Position numbers and translations under genes: made by a program. This document shows, piece by piece, positions 25,048 to 33,647 of a DNA stretch of 64,000 nucleotides. The stretch is from Bacteroidota bacterium (GTDB taxonomy: Bacteria > Bacteroidota > Bacteroidia > Cytophagales > Cytophagaceae). Positions within the stretch are counted from its first letter, which is position 1. Each line of letters starts with the position of its first letter. Below the pieces are notes generated by a model. The model was not told where the DNA came from and did no database searches. It worked only from the letters and a program-made list of their open reading frames with translations. The stretch is from the NCBI GenBank assembly GCA_023428135.1, contig JAEYZG010000016.1, positions 186,001 through 250,000 of the forward strand, written 5' to 3'.

Positions 25048-25485
25048 ATGGCTGCAAAATCAATTCTTTATATAGAGGACGATGAATTAGACGTAATCTG
25101 TTTTGAACGGGCATTATTAAAGTTTAATATCCCTATAGTTTTCTATACTGCCTATAATGGAATTGAAGCGTTTGGCTTGCTTGAAGGAAAAAATAAAATT
25201 TCAATCCCAGATATCATTGTATTGGATTTGTCTATGCCTAAAATGAATGGGTTTGAGTTTTTAAAAAAAATAAGGGAAAATAGTAAATATGATACTGTCA
25301 GAATATTTATTATGACTACTTCTAATGATGACAAAGACAGAATAGAGGCTGAGAATTTTAAAATTGATGGATATATTATCAAGCCTTTAAACTTCAATGA
25401 AAACACCAAAAGGAACTCTTCTATGGACAACTTCATGCATTTTCAGATTAATAAAATGCTTGGAAAAGATATTTCCAGATCATAA
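25048..25485 (+). CDS. Stand-alone receiver-domain protein
   Basis: 145 residues, a single receiver domain with no output domain. The acidic pair is in YIEDDELD, phospho-acceptor Asp60 is in VLDLSMPKMNG, and conserved Thr and Lys are in IMTTSND and YIIKPLN. This form is close to the Rcp1-type receivers that pair with phytochrome-like or hybrid kinases. No cognate kinase is adjacent: the next gene is convergent, with only two bases between the stops. Confidence 0.9.
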   Translation: MAAKSILYIEDDELDVICFERALLKFNIPIVFYTAYNGIEAFGLLEGKNKISIPDIIVLDLSMPKMNGFEFLKKIRENSKYDTVRIFIMTTSNDDKDRIEAENFKIDGYIIKPLNFNENTKRNSSMDNFMHFQINKMLGKDISRS

Positions 25486-25487
25486 GA

Positions 25488-26831
25488 TTAAAGGGGCAAT
25501 GTAATCGTTACAGAAGTACCTTTGCTTATAACAGATTTAATTTTTAAAGTTCCACCATGAAGGTTTATAATTTTATCTGTAAGAGATAGCCCTATCCCAA
25601 AGCCACTTGCTGAAAGTGTTCTATGACTTCTGTAAAATGGTTTGAGAATTTTCGTGAGTTCATCTTTGTCTATGCCAGAACCTTCATCTCTTACAGTAAA
25701 GCTTATAATGGCTGGTTCTTTTACATCAACTCTTAGTTTTACGTCTTTGTCAGAATACTTAAATCCGTTTTCGATAACATTCATCAGAGCTACTCTTATA
25801 AGATCTTCATTTCCTGTAATTTCAATTTCACTAAGATCTTTACTTATATCATTTTCTATTATGAATGATCTGGAATATTTCCTTTTTGACACTTCTTCTT
25901 CAAGTCTGTCCAATAAGTATCTTAGATTGACTTTTTCAGAAACCATACTTTGTTTATCAGCCTGAATTAACTCCAGAAGCTTATTAGATAATTCTGTGAG
26001 GCTCAGCGATTCTTCCAGCAATGACTTCAATGTTTCTTTGTAAGCTTCAGTAGAGCGATCTTTAAGCAAAGCAACTTCAATTTCCCCTGTTATGGATGTC
26101 AGCGGGGTTCTCAATTCGTGAGAGGCATGTGCTATGAATTTATTTTGCTGTTCAAATGTATCTTCAATTCTGTCAAACATCTGATTAAAGGAATTTGCAA
26201 GCTGGGCGATCTCATCTCGTCCTTTACGCTCCATTAACCTCAGGCCTGCATGTCCTTCTTTAATATTATCTACTTCATGAATAATGTCTGAAATGGGAGA
26301 TAAGGCTCTTGATGAAAAAAATCTTCCTGTAAAAAAAATTACGATTAGTCCGAATAAGTTTCCAGCTACCAATGCAATAGCGAGGAAGTTGATAGCTTTA
26401 TGGCCTTCCATGTCAATAGCTGAAGCAGTTATGACATACGTGCCTTTATAATCAAGACCTACAAACTGCCTGTCTTTTATCCTAAAGGAATACTTTTTTT
26501 CATCTCTGATCTTTTGAAGTTTTTCGTCAGGAATTTTGAACCTTATGGTATCATCTCTATATACAAGGATGTTATTTTTATCATAGATCCTCACATATTC
26601 TTCATGAAGTGACTGGAGGTAATTACGTCTGAGTTTTTTTAATAACTCAGCATTTATCTCATCTACTTCAATTAGAATTTTAGCGGTATTTAAAGCTTTT
26701 TCTCTTAGTCGCTTTCTGAAAGTGAATTCTCTGTATTGGCAGAACGCGTAATATATACAGATACTGAATAAAATAAGAATACAAAAGACAATCCCTGTAA
26801 ACTGTAAAGTAAGTTTGTTTCTTATTTTCAT
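25488..26831 (-). CDS. Sensor histidine kinase
   Basis: 447 residues. Two membrane helices (about 10-32 and 150-172) flank a periplasmic sensor of about 120 residues. A HAMP linker follows (LMERKGRDEIAQLANSFN), then HisKA with His238 in HASHELRTPLTS, and the ATPase domain with N-box NVIENGFKYSD and SGFGIGLSLTDKI. This is an EnvZ/CusS-like layout. It is the last gene of an operon with its OmpR-type regulator (one-base gap) and trehalose synthase/phosphatase. The periplasmic ligand is not apparent. Confidence 0.93.
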   Translation of the reverse strand: MKIRNKLTLQFTGIVFCILILFSICIYYAFCQYREFTFRKRLREKALNTAKILIEVDEINAELLKKLRRNYLQSLHEEYVRIYDKNNILVYRDDTIRFKIPDEKLQKIRDEKKYSFRIKDRQFVGLDYKGTYVITASAIDMEGHKAINFLAIALVAGNLFGLIVIFFTGRFFSSRALSPISDIIHEVDNIKEGHAGLRLMERKGRDEIAQLANSFNQMFDRIEDTFEQQNKFIAHASHELRTPLTSITGEIEVALLKDRSTEAYKETLKSLLEESLSLTELSNKLLELIQADKQSMVSEKVNLRYLLDRLEEEVSKRKYSRSFIIENDISKDLSEIEITGNEDLIRVALMNVIENGFKYSDKDVKLRVDVKEPAIISFTVRDEGSGIDKDELTKILKPFYRSHRTLSASGFGIGLSLTDKIINLHGGTLKIKSVISKGTSVTITLPL

Positions 26832-26832
26832 T

Positions 26833-27504
26833 TTAATCTTCTTCTTTAAGTATATATCCCAACCCGATAAGGGTGTGAATTAACTTGGGAGAATAATCTC
26901 TGTCTACTTTTTTGCGAAGATAATTAATATAAACGTCTATAATATTGGTGCCAGTGTCAAAGTTGAGATCCCATACGTTTTCTGCAATATCTGCTCTGGA
27001 CAATACTTTACCTTTGTTCTTTATCATAAATTCCAGCAATCCGTATTCTTTGGCAGTAAGGTCAATTCTTTTGCCACCTCTGATTACAGATTTGGTATCA
27101 AGGTCAAGTTCGAGATTAGCTATTCTGAATATTCTGTCATTAGGAAGTGGTGGTCTTCTTGTTAAAGCTCTGACTCTAGCAAGCAGCTCCCTGAATTGAA
27201 AAGGTTTAAGTAGATAATCATCAGCACCTGCATCCAGTCCGTTTACTTTATCATCAACGGTACCAAGTGCTGTAAGCATCAATATGGGTGTGGATTTTTG
27301 TGTTCTTATTTTAGTACAGACTTCAATGCCATTAATATCAGGAAGATTTATATCCAGTATGATTAACTGATATTCATAAGAAAAAGCCAAATCAACTCCT
27401 TCTTCACCCGTTAATGCAAGATCTGCAGTATAATTACTGTCTTCCAAACCTCTTTTAAGTAATGAACCTACCTTTTTCTCGTCTTCGATGATAAGAATTT
27501 TCAT
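26833..27504 (-). CDS. OmpR-family response regulator
   Basis: 223 residues. The receiver domain (1-115) has the acidic pair in IIEDEK, Asp51 in LIILDINLPD and Lys in DDYLLKPF. The winged helix (about 125-220) shows DLTAKEYGLLEFM and VDVYINYLRKKVD-type recognition and wing segments ending IHTLIGLGYILKEE. It sits between the trehalose gene, with which it shares one base (TAATG), and its kinase. The gene order suggests control of osmotic or envelope stress genes, possibly including this operon. Confidence 0.94.
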   Translation of the reverse strand: MKILIIEDEKKVGSLLKRGLEDSNYTADLALTGEEGVDLAFSYEYQLIILDINLPDINGIEVCTKIRTQKSTPILMLTALGTVDDKVNGLDAGADDYLLKPFQFRELLARVRALTRRPPLPNDRIFRIANLELDLDTKSVIRGGKRIDLTAKEYGLLEFMIKNKGKVLSRADIAENVWDLNFDTGTNIIDVYINYLRKKVDRDYSPKLIHTLIGLGYILKEED

Positions 27505-29708
27505 TAAAACAATTTTTGTGTTTTTTCTGTAATTTCAGACAGGATAGTCCTGATACCAGAATTGACTCCCTGAATATATTGTGGAAGTGTATATTTGGCA
27601 GCTGACAAAGATGAACCGATTTTTATGGTATATGCATGTTCGGGCATTTCTTTGAACATATCTTCATCTGTCCAGTCGTCTCCGGCAGCCAGGATAAAAT
27701 CAAAAGGAGCTTTCAGGTATTTTTTTACTGCTCTGCCTTTATTAATCAAAGCACTCTTTATTTCCACTACTTTATTACCTTCAAGTACGGACAATCCCAT
27801 ATTGGTAGTAAGATACTGAAGATAATCCAGGAGTTCCTTTTTTCTTGCATTGGAAAGATCATCATCCGCTTTTCTGTAATGCCATACAAGAGAGTGATCT
27901 TTTTCTTCTACAAAAGATCCTGGAGTTTTTTCAACAAACAGATTGAGGATTGTAGATAACTCTTTTTTCCATTCATCATTAAGCTGGAACATCATTTTCC
28001 AGTTATTATCTCTTCTCATCCACAAACCATGTTCGGCTATAATATCCATATCAAAATGACCAAACCACTCGCTTAGTGTTGCCTTGTTCCTTCCTGAGAT
28101 AATTACTACTTTAAGATCTTTGGTAGCACAAAGTCTGGTCATAATTTCATAAAGATCATTGTCCGGCTTGGCCTGTTCCGGCCGATTCTGGAAGGAAACA
28201 AGTGTGCCATCATAATCTAGGAATAGTATTCTGTTCTTGGAAGAATTAAAATCTGCAATGACCTTGTGTTTAAGTTCTGGTGTAAGCCTCTTCATAGCAA
28301 GTTCATTTTGTTTCTGTACAATCTCCTCCATGGATTTAAGAAAGATTGTTGTCCATTTTGAAACATCATATTTGGCCAGAAGGTATTGCATTTCAGACAT
28401 TCTTCTTTTTTGTTCATCAAGAGGCATGCATAAGGCTGTTTTTATAGCATTGGCACATTCTTCTACGTTATAAGGATTGATTATCAATGCATCCGAAAGC
28501 TCTTTAGCAGCACCTGCCATTTCACTGAGAATCAAAACACCACTTTCATCATTACGGCTAGCTATATATTCTTTACAGACAAGGTTCATACCATCCCTTA
28601 AGGGGGTTATTAAAGCTACATCGCTTAACTTGTAAAATGCAGAAAGGGATTGCAGGGGATATGATCTGTAAAAATAAAGGACAGGTGTCCAGTTAACAGT
28701 ACGGTATTTGGAAGTGATATTGCCTACCATCTCATCTATTTCCATTTTAAGATCCTTATAAAGTTGAACCTTTTCTCTTGATGGTACTACTATCATTAGC
28801 AGTGAGACTTTTTCTCTGAATTCAGGATTTTTTTCAAGAAAAATATCAAATGCCTTAAGGCGTTCAGGAATTCCCTTGGTATAATCGAGTCTGTCAATAG
28901 AAAGTATGATCTTAACATCCTGAAACTGTTTTCTATGCAAGCCAACCTGTCTTTCGGTTGATTTTAGCATAGACATTTCCCTGTATTTATAATAGTCTAT
29001 ACCTAATGGAAAGGCGTCTACCTTAAAAATTCGTTCTTCAGCTCTTACAGTTCCCATTTTATTTTCCATTCCAAGTATCCTTTGAATAGAAGTGAGAAAA
29101 TGTTTCACATCATCATGAGTATGGAAGCCAATAAGATCAGCTCCGGTAACGCCTTCAAGGATACGTTCTCTCCATGGAAGTATTCTGAAGATTTCATATG
29201 ATGGGAAAGGGATATGCTGAAAATAGGCTATTTTAGCTTTGGGTAATTTTTTTCTTATAAGTCCGGGTAGTAACAATAGATGATAATCATGAATCCAGAT
29301 AAGATCTTCTTCTCCGGCATGCTTAAGGACTTCTTCACAAAATATTTCGTTGACTTTTTGATAGACATCCCATTGTTCTTCATGGCAGGATGTATAGGTA
29401 GGAAAAGAATGAAACAAGGGCCACAGTGTTGTATTGCTAAATCCCTCATAAAATTGGTTTACATCCTCATCATTCAGAAAAATTGGAATAAGCCTTTGTT
29501 TCTCAAGATTTAATCTGATCTCATCAATGTTTTCACGAAACCCTTCAGGGGAGAAACCTGCCCAGCCTATCCATACTGAGTTCATGTCTTTGCTGGCACC
29601 GGCAAGTCCCGTAGCTAGTCCGCCAGGACTAGGTGTAAAGACTACCTTGTTGTCTTTTCTGCTTAAGGTTACAGGAAGACGATTTGAAACAATAATTGTT
29701 TTTTCCAT
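27504..29708 (-). CDS. Bifunctional trehalose-6-phosphate synthase/phosphatase
   Basis: 734 residues joining both steps of trehalose synthesis. The OtsA-like glycosyltransferase (about 1-480) transfers glucose from a nucleotide sugar to glucose-6-phosphate. It shows SNRLP at the N-terminus, PGGLATGL, IWIHDYHLLLLPGLIR and SIDRLDYTKGIPERL. The OtsB-like HAD phosphatase (about 490-730) has LDYDGTL (DxDxT near 497-501), IISGR, and AGDDWTDEDMF. The ATG at 29708 is used; the frame also opens with TTG at 29717. It heads an operon with an OmpR/kinase pair, translationally coupled by a one-base overlap. Confidence 0.95.
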   Translation of the reverse strand: MEKTIIVSNRLPVTLSRKDNKVVFTPSPGGLATGLAGASKDMNSVWIGWAGFSPEGFRENIDEIRLNLEKQRLIPIFLNDEDVNQFYEGFSNTTLWPLFHSFPTYTSCHEEQWDVYQKVNEIFCEEVLKHAGEEDLIWIHDYHLLLLPGLIRKKLPKAKIAYFQHIPFPSYEIFRILPWRERILEGVTGADLIGFHTHDDVKHFLTSIQRILGMENKMGTVRAEERIFKVDAFPLGIDYYKYREMSMLKSTERQVGLHRKQFQDVKIILSIDRLDYTKGIPERLKAFDIFLEKNPEFREKVSLLMIVVPSREKVQLYKDLKMEIDEMVGNITSKYRTVNWTPVLYFYRSYPLQSLSAFYKLSDVALITPLRDGMNLVCKEYIASRNDESGVLILSEMAGAAKELSDALIINPYNVEECANAIKTALCMPLDEQKRRMSEMQYLLAKYDVSKWTTIFLKSMEEIVQKQNELAMKRLTPELKHKVIADFNSSKNRILFLDYDGTLVSFQNRPEQAKPDNDLYEIMTRLCATKDLKVVIISGRNKATLSEWFGHFDMDIIAEHGLWMRRDNNWKMMFQLNDEWKKELSTILNLFVEKTPGSFVEEKDHSLVWHYRKADDDLSNARKKELLDYLQYLTTNMGLSVLEGNKVVEIKSALINKGRAVKKYLKAPFDFILAAGDDWTDEDMFKEMPEHAYTIKIGSSLSAAKYTLPQYIQGVNSGIRTILSEITEKTQKLF

Positions 29709-29799
29709 AATCTGCAAGAATTAACCCTAATAATAGTTCTTAGGTTTCTACAGGGAATTAAAAAGTAATTAGAATTATATCAAAAAAATCATAACTAAA

Positions 29800-29840
29800 A
29801 GTAAAACAGTCCATTCCGATAAGAAACGAAGGAATGGACT
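29800..29840 (-). terminator. Terminator of the YceI gene
   Basis: Arms agtccattcc (29808-29817) and ggaatggact (29831-29840) form a 10-bp hairpin. On the minus strand it is followed by a T-rich stretch. It lies 19 bases past the stop of the YceI gene at 29859. Confidence 0.65.
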
Positions 29841-29858
29841 ATAATAAGTATTGAATTA

Positions 29859-30371
29859 TTATGCTTGCTTCTGATATTGCACTTCAGCTGTAATAACAAC
29901 CTCATCGCTTACGAGAAATCCGCCTGTTTCAAGAGCAGCATTCCAGTTGATTCCCCAATCTTTCCTATTAATTTTGCCGGTAACGGTGAAACCTGCCTTT
30001 GTATTTCCCCATGGATCTTTAGCTATTCCGCCAAACTCTACATTGAGTTTAACAGGTTTAACAATTCCGGCTATTGAGAGATCTCCCTCTAGTGTCGATC
30101 CGTCAAATTTTTTCCCTGTGAAAATTAATTGGGGATGTTTTTCAGCATTAAAGAAATCAGCCGATTTTAAATGACCGTCTCTTTGCTCATTTCCAGTGTC
30201 GATAGAAGAAAGATCTGCAGAAAATTCAATTTTTGCTCCTTTAAAATCATCGTTTTGAGTTTCAACTTCAGAAGAAAAAGACTTAAAGTGTCCTTTCACA
30301 TTGTTGATCATAAGGTGTTTTACTTTAAACCCTATTTCGCTATGCGCAGGGTCTAGAATCCATTTTGCCAT
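29859..30371 (-). CDS. YceI-family protein without signal peptide
   Basis: 170 residues forming one YceI lipocalin-like barrel. Family segments are WILDPAHSEIGFKVKHLM, SIDTGNEQRDGHLKSADFF and the closing INRKDWGINWN. Periplasmic YceI proteins bind polyisoprenoids; this copy starts directly with the domain, so it is probably cytoplasmic. It lies 22 bases after the dioxygenase gene and should share its transcript. A second, exported YceI lies just upstream. Confidence 0.92.
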   Translation of the reverse strand: MAKWILDPAHSEIGFKVKHLMINNVKGHFKSFSSEVETQNDDFKGAKIEFSADLSSIDTGNEQRDGHLKSADFFNAEKHPQLIFTGKKFDGSTLEGDLSIAGIVKPVKLNVEFGGIAKDPWGNTKAGFTVTGKINRKDWGINWNAALETGGFLVSDEVVITAEVQYQKQA

Positions 30372-30393
30372 ATTATTTCTTATTTAAAAAGTT

Positions 30394-31269
30394 TTATTTT
30401 GAAAGTTTAACAGATGTCATTGAAATAGATCCCAGCTCAGTTTTATCATTAAAAAGAACAGGAGTTTCCTTATCCTGTTTTAAGCCTAGGGTATAAAGCA
30501 ATGGCATATAATGTTCAGGACTTGGCACAGCAAGCTGTACTTCTTTCCCTAGTTGATGATAGTTGACCAGGGAATTGTGATTGTTTTCCATTATCAGCTT
30601 TTTGATCTTTTCATTTGCTTCAATAGCCCAGTCAAAACCTCCCTTGGTGTTCCAGTCAGCTCGATGTAGATTATGGACAATATTACCGCTTCCCAAAATA
30701 AGTATTCCCTTTTGTCTTAATACTGAAAGCTCCTTAGCCAATTCGTAATGCCATAAGGGGTCCTTAGTGTAATCCATACTCATTTGAATGACAGGTATAT
30801 TTGCTCCAGGATACAAATGCGTAATCACACTCCAGCTTCCATGATCCAGGCCCCAGTTGTGATCTAACTGAACAGAAGTTTTTTTTACAACTCCTTTTAC
30901 TTCAGTAGCCAGTTCAGGGCTTCCCGGAACCGGGTATTGAAACTCATGTAATTCTCTTGGAAAACCACCGAAATCATGAATGGTTTTAGGTTTAGCCATT
31001 GCAGTAACAAAAGTGCCCTTTGTTTCCCAGTGGGCAGATATACAAAGAATAGCCTTGGGTGTTGGCAGACTTTTTCCAGTCTCTTGCCATCCCTTGGAAA
31101 ATTCATTCTGTTGCAATGCGTTCATAGGACTACCATGGCCAAGAAATAAAACAGGCATGGTTTCCGTGGATTCAAATTCCGAAGTGAATTTATTGAGTTC
31201 TTTAAGATTCACAGCTCCTCCCGCTAAAGGCATTAATGCTAATATTTTTAAGAAATCTGTCCTATTCAT
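30394..31269 (-). CDS. ygiD: Extradiol ring-cleavage dioxygenase (DODA/YgiD family)
   Basis: 291 residues. The family's metal site is visible as His in FLGHGSPMNAL, His in CISAHWETKG, the DHNWGLDHGSW segment and the closing ILGSGNIVHNL. Related enzymes cleave catechols such as DOPA using Zn or Fe. The N-terminus has an export-like stretch (KILALMPLAGGA), which is unusual and could mean a lipid-anchored or periplasmic form. The operon with the YceI gene suggests isoprenoid, phenolic or quinone-related chemistry. Confidence 0.9.
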   Translation of the reverse strand: MNRTDFLKILALMPLAGGAVNLKELNKFTSEFESTETMPVLFLGHGSPMNALQQNEFSKGWQETGKSLPTPKAILCISAHWETKGTFVTAMAKPKTIHDFGGFPRELHEFQYPVPGSPELATEVKGVVKKTSVQLDHNWGLDHGSWSVITHLYPGANIPVIQMSMDYTKDPLWHYELAKELSVLRQKGILILGSGNIVHNLHRADWNTKGGFDWAIEANEKIKKLIMENNHNSLVNYHQLGKEVQLAVPSPEHYMPLLYTLGLKQDKETPVLFNDKTELGSISMTSVKLSK

Positions 31270-31294
31270 AATACATGGAATTATGTTCGGGAAA

Positions 31295-31330
31295 AAAAAG
31301 AGGGCTGATTTATTTGTCAGCCCTCTTTTT
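31295..31330 (-). terminator. Rho-independent terminator of the exported YceI gene
   Basis: Arms aaaaagagggctga (31295-31308) and tcagccctcttttt (31317-31330) enclose an 8-base loop and provide T runs on both strands. It lies just beyond the stop at 31339 and separates that gene from the dioxygenase operon. Confidence 0.8.
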
Positions 31331-31338
31331 GTTTCTGC

Positions 31339-31929
31339 TTATTTTGCAGCTACCAGGTCGACATTCAATTCGAAATCATCGTTGATTGCCTTGTCACCAA
31401 GGTTATCAAAGAAACTTCCTGAGCCATATTTAATATCATATTTAGTTCTGTTTACAACAATCTTAGCATTTGCTTTGATTTGTTTTCCAACAGTCTGGAT
31501 AGTCGCAGGGAATTCAATTTCGTTAGTGATTCCTTTGATAGTAAGGTTACCTTTAACGTTATACTGATCTTTACCAGTAGAAGTAATTTTAGTAATTACA
31601 AAATTTGATTTAGGGAATTTTGCAGTTGAGAAGAAATCGTCAGATTTCAAGTGTCCAACAAATTTCTCATTGTAACCAGCATCTGCAAGGTCAGTACAAG
31701 TCATAGATGCCATGTCGATAGTGAAAGAACCACCTGTGAAAGTTTTACCGTCAGAGATAAGTTTACCATCAGCAATGTTGATACCGCCAGTGTGCTCACC
31801 TGTTACTTTTTTACCAAGCCATACAACTTTGCTTTGTTTTGCATCTACTTTGTATTCTGTTGTTCCTGCAGTGAAAGCCATTGCTAAAAAAGCGAAGATT
31901 ACTGCGATAAAAAGACCATTACGTTTCAT
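31339..31929 (-). CDS. Exported YceI-family protein
   Basis: 196 residues with signal peptide MKRNGLFIAVIFAFLAMAFTAG and one YceI barrel. Domain segments are YKVDAKQSKVVWLGKKV, YNEKFVGHLKSDDFF and FPATIQTVGKQIKANAKI. It probably carries a polyisoprenoid-like ligand in the periplasm. It is separated from the dioxygenase/YceI operon by a terminator, so it is transcribed alone. A TAACTTTG element at 31998-32005 on the minus strand is a candidate -7. Confidence 0.92.
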   Translation of the reverse strand: MKRNGLFIAVIFAFLAMAFTAGTTEYKVDAKQSKVVWLGKKVTGEHTGGINIADGKLISDGKTFTGGSFTIDMASMTCTDLADAGYNEKFVGHLKSDDFFSTAKFPKSNFVITKITSTGKDQYNVKGNLTIKGITNEIEFPATIQTVGKQIKANAKIVVNRTKYDIKYGSGSFFDNLGDKAINDDFELNVDLVAAK

Positions 31930-31997
31930 AGTTTTTAATTTAGGTTTATTGGTTTTATAAGTTTAATAAATATTTTTTTTTCAGTGATTTAATAACA

Positions 31998-32005
31998 CAA
32001 AGTTA
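31998..32005 (-). promoter_or_regulatory. Candidate -7 element for the exported YceI gene
   Basis: Minus-strand TAACTTTG matches TAnnTTTG, in a taacacaaag context that recurs upstream of the reductase at 32773. A leader of about 65 bases would follow. No clear -33 is found. Confidence 0.3.
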
Positions 32006-32086
32006 GTTTAATTGGCTCCTAATTTCCATTGATCTGGATTAAGAAAAATCGTTGATTCAGATCAATTTTTGATTATCGGAAAACTG

Positions 32087-32737
32087 TCAAGTTTTTGGCA
32101 AAAGGATTTTAAAGCATCCTGATTCAGGAATATTATTTTTCCTACACGATTGTATTAGAATAAGCATCATTCCCTCAAGCGTCCTGCTTGCACTCAGATT
32201 TCCTGCCAGCTGCGGCGTCATGCCCGAGTCCTTTGCCAGAGAAGATACAGTAGCAACAGCTATTTCGTCATCTCCTGCTATAAAACAATCTGCATTCGAT
32301 ATATTTTTTAAATCCAAAGGAAAGATCGTATTAAATGCCTTCACAACTTTTGAATAGGGAAGATAGCTCTGTAACTCTTCAGCAGCGCTTGAGAGTGGAG
32401 AGGTCAGCAATTTGCTTTTATCTTCATTCATCGGATTTATAAGACTTATAACGATTTTTCCAGTTACCACATCCTTTATATAACCTGCAATTTCCTGCTG
32501 TACTTCATAAGCTACTGCCGGAATGATAACATCAGCTTCCCAAGAACCTTCATGAATACAATTCAATATTTCAATATCAGCATTGGGGAATTCTGCAAAA
32601 ATACTATCATACGTCTTATGACATTTTTCAGAATCCTTATCCATTAACAGAATATGATGTCCGCTGGCTGCAAGGCTTTTGGACAATGCCGAGCCCATTG
32701 CTCCTCCGGCTCCGATAACTGCAATGGTCTTTTTCAT
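32087..32737 (-). CDS. NAD(P)-binding reductase, NADPH:F420-reductase-like
   Basis: 216 residues. A Rossmann fold opens with AVIGAGGAMGSALSKSL (G-x-G-x-x-G). The segments ISLINPM and VVKAFNTIFP resemble the NADP-binding F420 oxidoreductase family. Bacteroidota generally do not make F420, so the true substrate is probably another small redox metabolite. It lies next to a Crp/Fnr-like gene transcribed in the same direction upstream. A TATCTTTG element at 32773-32780 (minus) may be its -7. Confidence 0.78.
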   Translation of the reverse strand: MKKTIAVIGAGGAMGSALSKSLAASGHHILLMDKDSEKCHKTYDSIFAEFPNADIEILNCIHEGSWEADVIIPAVAYEVQQEIAGYIKDVVTGKIVISLINPMNEDKSKLLTSPLSSAAEELQSYLPYSKVVKAFNTIFPLDLKNISNADCFIAGDDEIAVATVSSLAKDSGMTPQLAGNLSASRTLEGMMLILIQSCRKNNIPESGCFKILLPKT

Positions 32738-32772
32738 CCGTTCTTGTGTTTGAATTATTTAAATTTATAACA

Positions 32773-32780
32773 CAAAGATA
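32773..32780 (-). promoter_or_regulatory. Candidate -7 element for the reductase gene
   Basis: Minus-strand TATCTTTG fits TAnnTTTG, 36 bases upstream of the start. The -33 is not obvious. Confidence 0.3.
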
Positions 32781-32846
32781 GGGTATATTGGTGGTTCGAG
32801 ACATTGACCTGCATCAAGAAAAAGCATTGATGAAAGTCATAGAATT

Positions 32847-33428
32847 TCAGGAATTGGAGGCCTGCTTTTTCCTTATTCTGCTGATTGTTTCAGGCTTTAT
32901 TCCAAGAAAGGATGCAATCATATGTTGGGGTACCCGCTGTACCAGATCCGGATATGTTTTCAACATACGCATATATTTCTCCTCTGCGGTATTAGTAATG
33001 GTAGAAAGCAATCTCTTGTGCATAGCAACAAAACTGGCTTGAATCAATATCCGGAAGTATCGTTCGAACTTCGGAATGTGTTCAAAGAGTTTATCCTGAG
33101 ATGGTTTATCCAATAAAAGTATTTCAGTATCCTCCAGCGCATCTATATTATATATAGCTTCTTCACTGGTAAGAAAACTGTTCATATCAGTAATCCACCA
33201 GTCTTCGGGAGCAAACTGAATTATATGTTCTTCTCCTTTCTCGTCAACGGAATAGGATCTTAATAGTCCTTTAGTAACAAAAGCAACATATTCAGATATA
33301 TCCCCAGCCTGCAACAGATATTGCTTTTTTCTAAGTTTTTTAGGTATAAAGAGTGTCTTACAAAAGGCTTTATCTTCTTCTGTAATCTCTATTTTCCGTT
33401 CTATATTTTCAAATAGTATATCAAACAT
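32847..33428 (-). CDS. Crp/Fnr-family transcriptional regulator, paralogue C
   Basis: 193 residues. The cNMP-binding-like domain (about 15-125) includes KKQYLLQAGDISEYVAFVTK and the helix-turn-helix ends ASFLGIKPETISRIRKK. It lacks the cAMP-type phosphate cassette and Fe-S cysteines, like its paralogues. It lies upstream of the NAD(P)-binding reductase on the same strand with a gap of about 110 bases, which suggests a regulator-target pair. Confidence 0.88.
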   Translation of the reverse strand: MFDILFENIERKIEITEEDKAFCKTLFIPKKLRKKQYLLQAGDISEYVAFVTKGLLRSYSVDEKGEEHIIQFAPEDWWITDMNSFLTSEEAIYNIDALEDTEILLLDKPSQDKLFEHIPKFERYFRILIQASFVAMHKRLLSTITNTAEEKYMRMLKTYPDLVQRVPQHMIASFLGIKPETISRIRKKQASNS

Positions 33429-33647
33429 TGCTTTAAGTTGTCAGGCAGATAAACCTCCGCGAGGCCGCAAAAAAGCAAAAAAAACCTTATTTTCTAAATT
33501 TATTATATAAAGGCTACCCAATAAGATTTTTTTTATTGATAATCAGTAGTTTGTGTAAGTGTTCAGGACCAAAACTCTGACTTTCATTCTCTATTTCATG
33601 TAATTTGTCTTAAAAAATAATTATAAAAGACTTTACTTTGTTCCAAA

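Noticed and set aside
32087..32737. Annotation as true F420 reductase
   Set aside because: Only the Rossmann opening and general layout fit; Bacteroidota generally lack F420, so only a family-level name is given.
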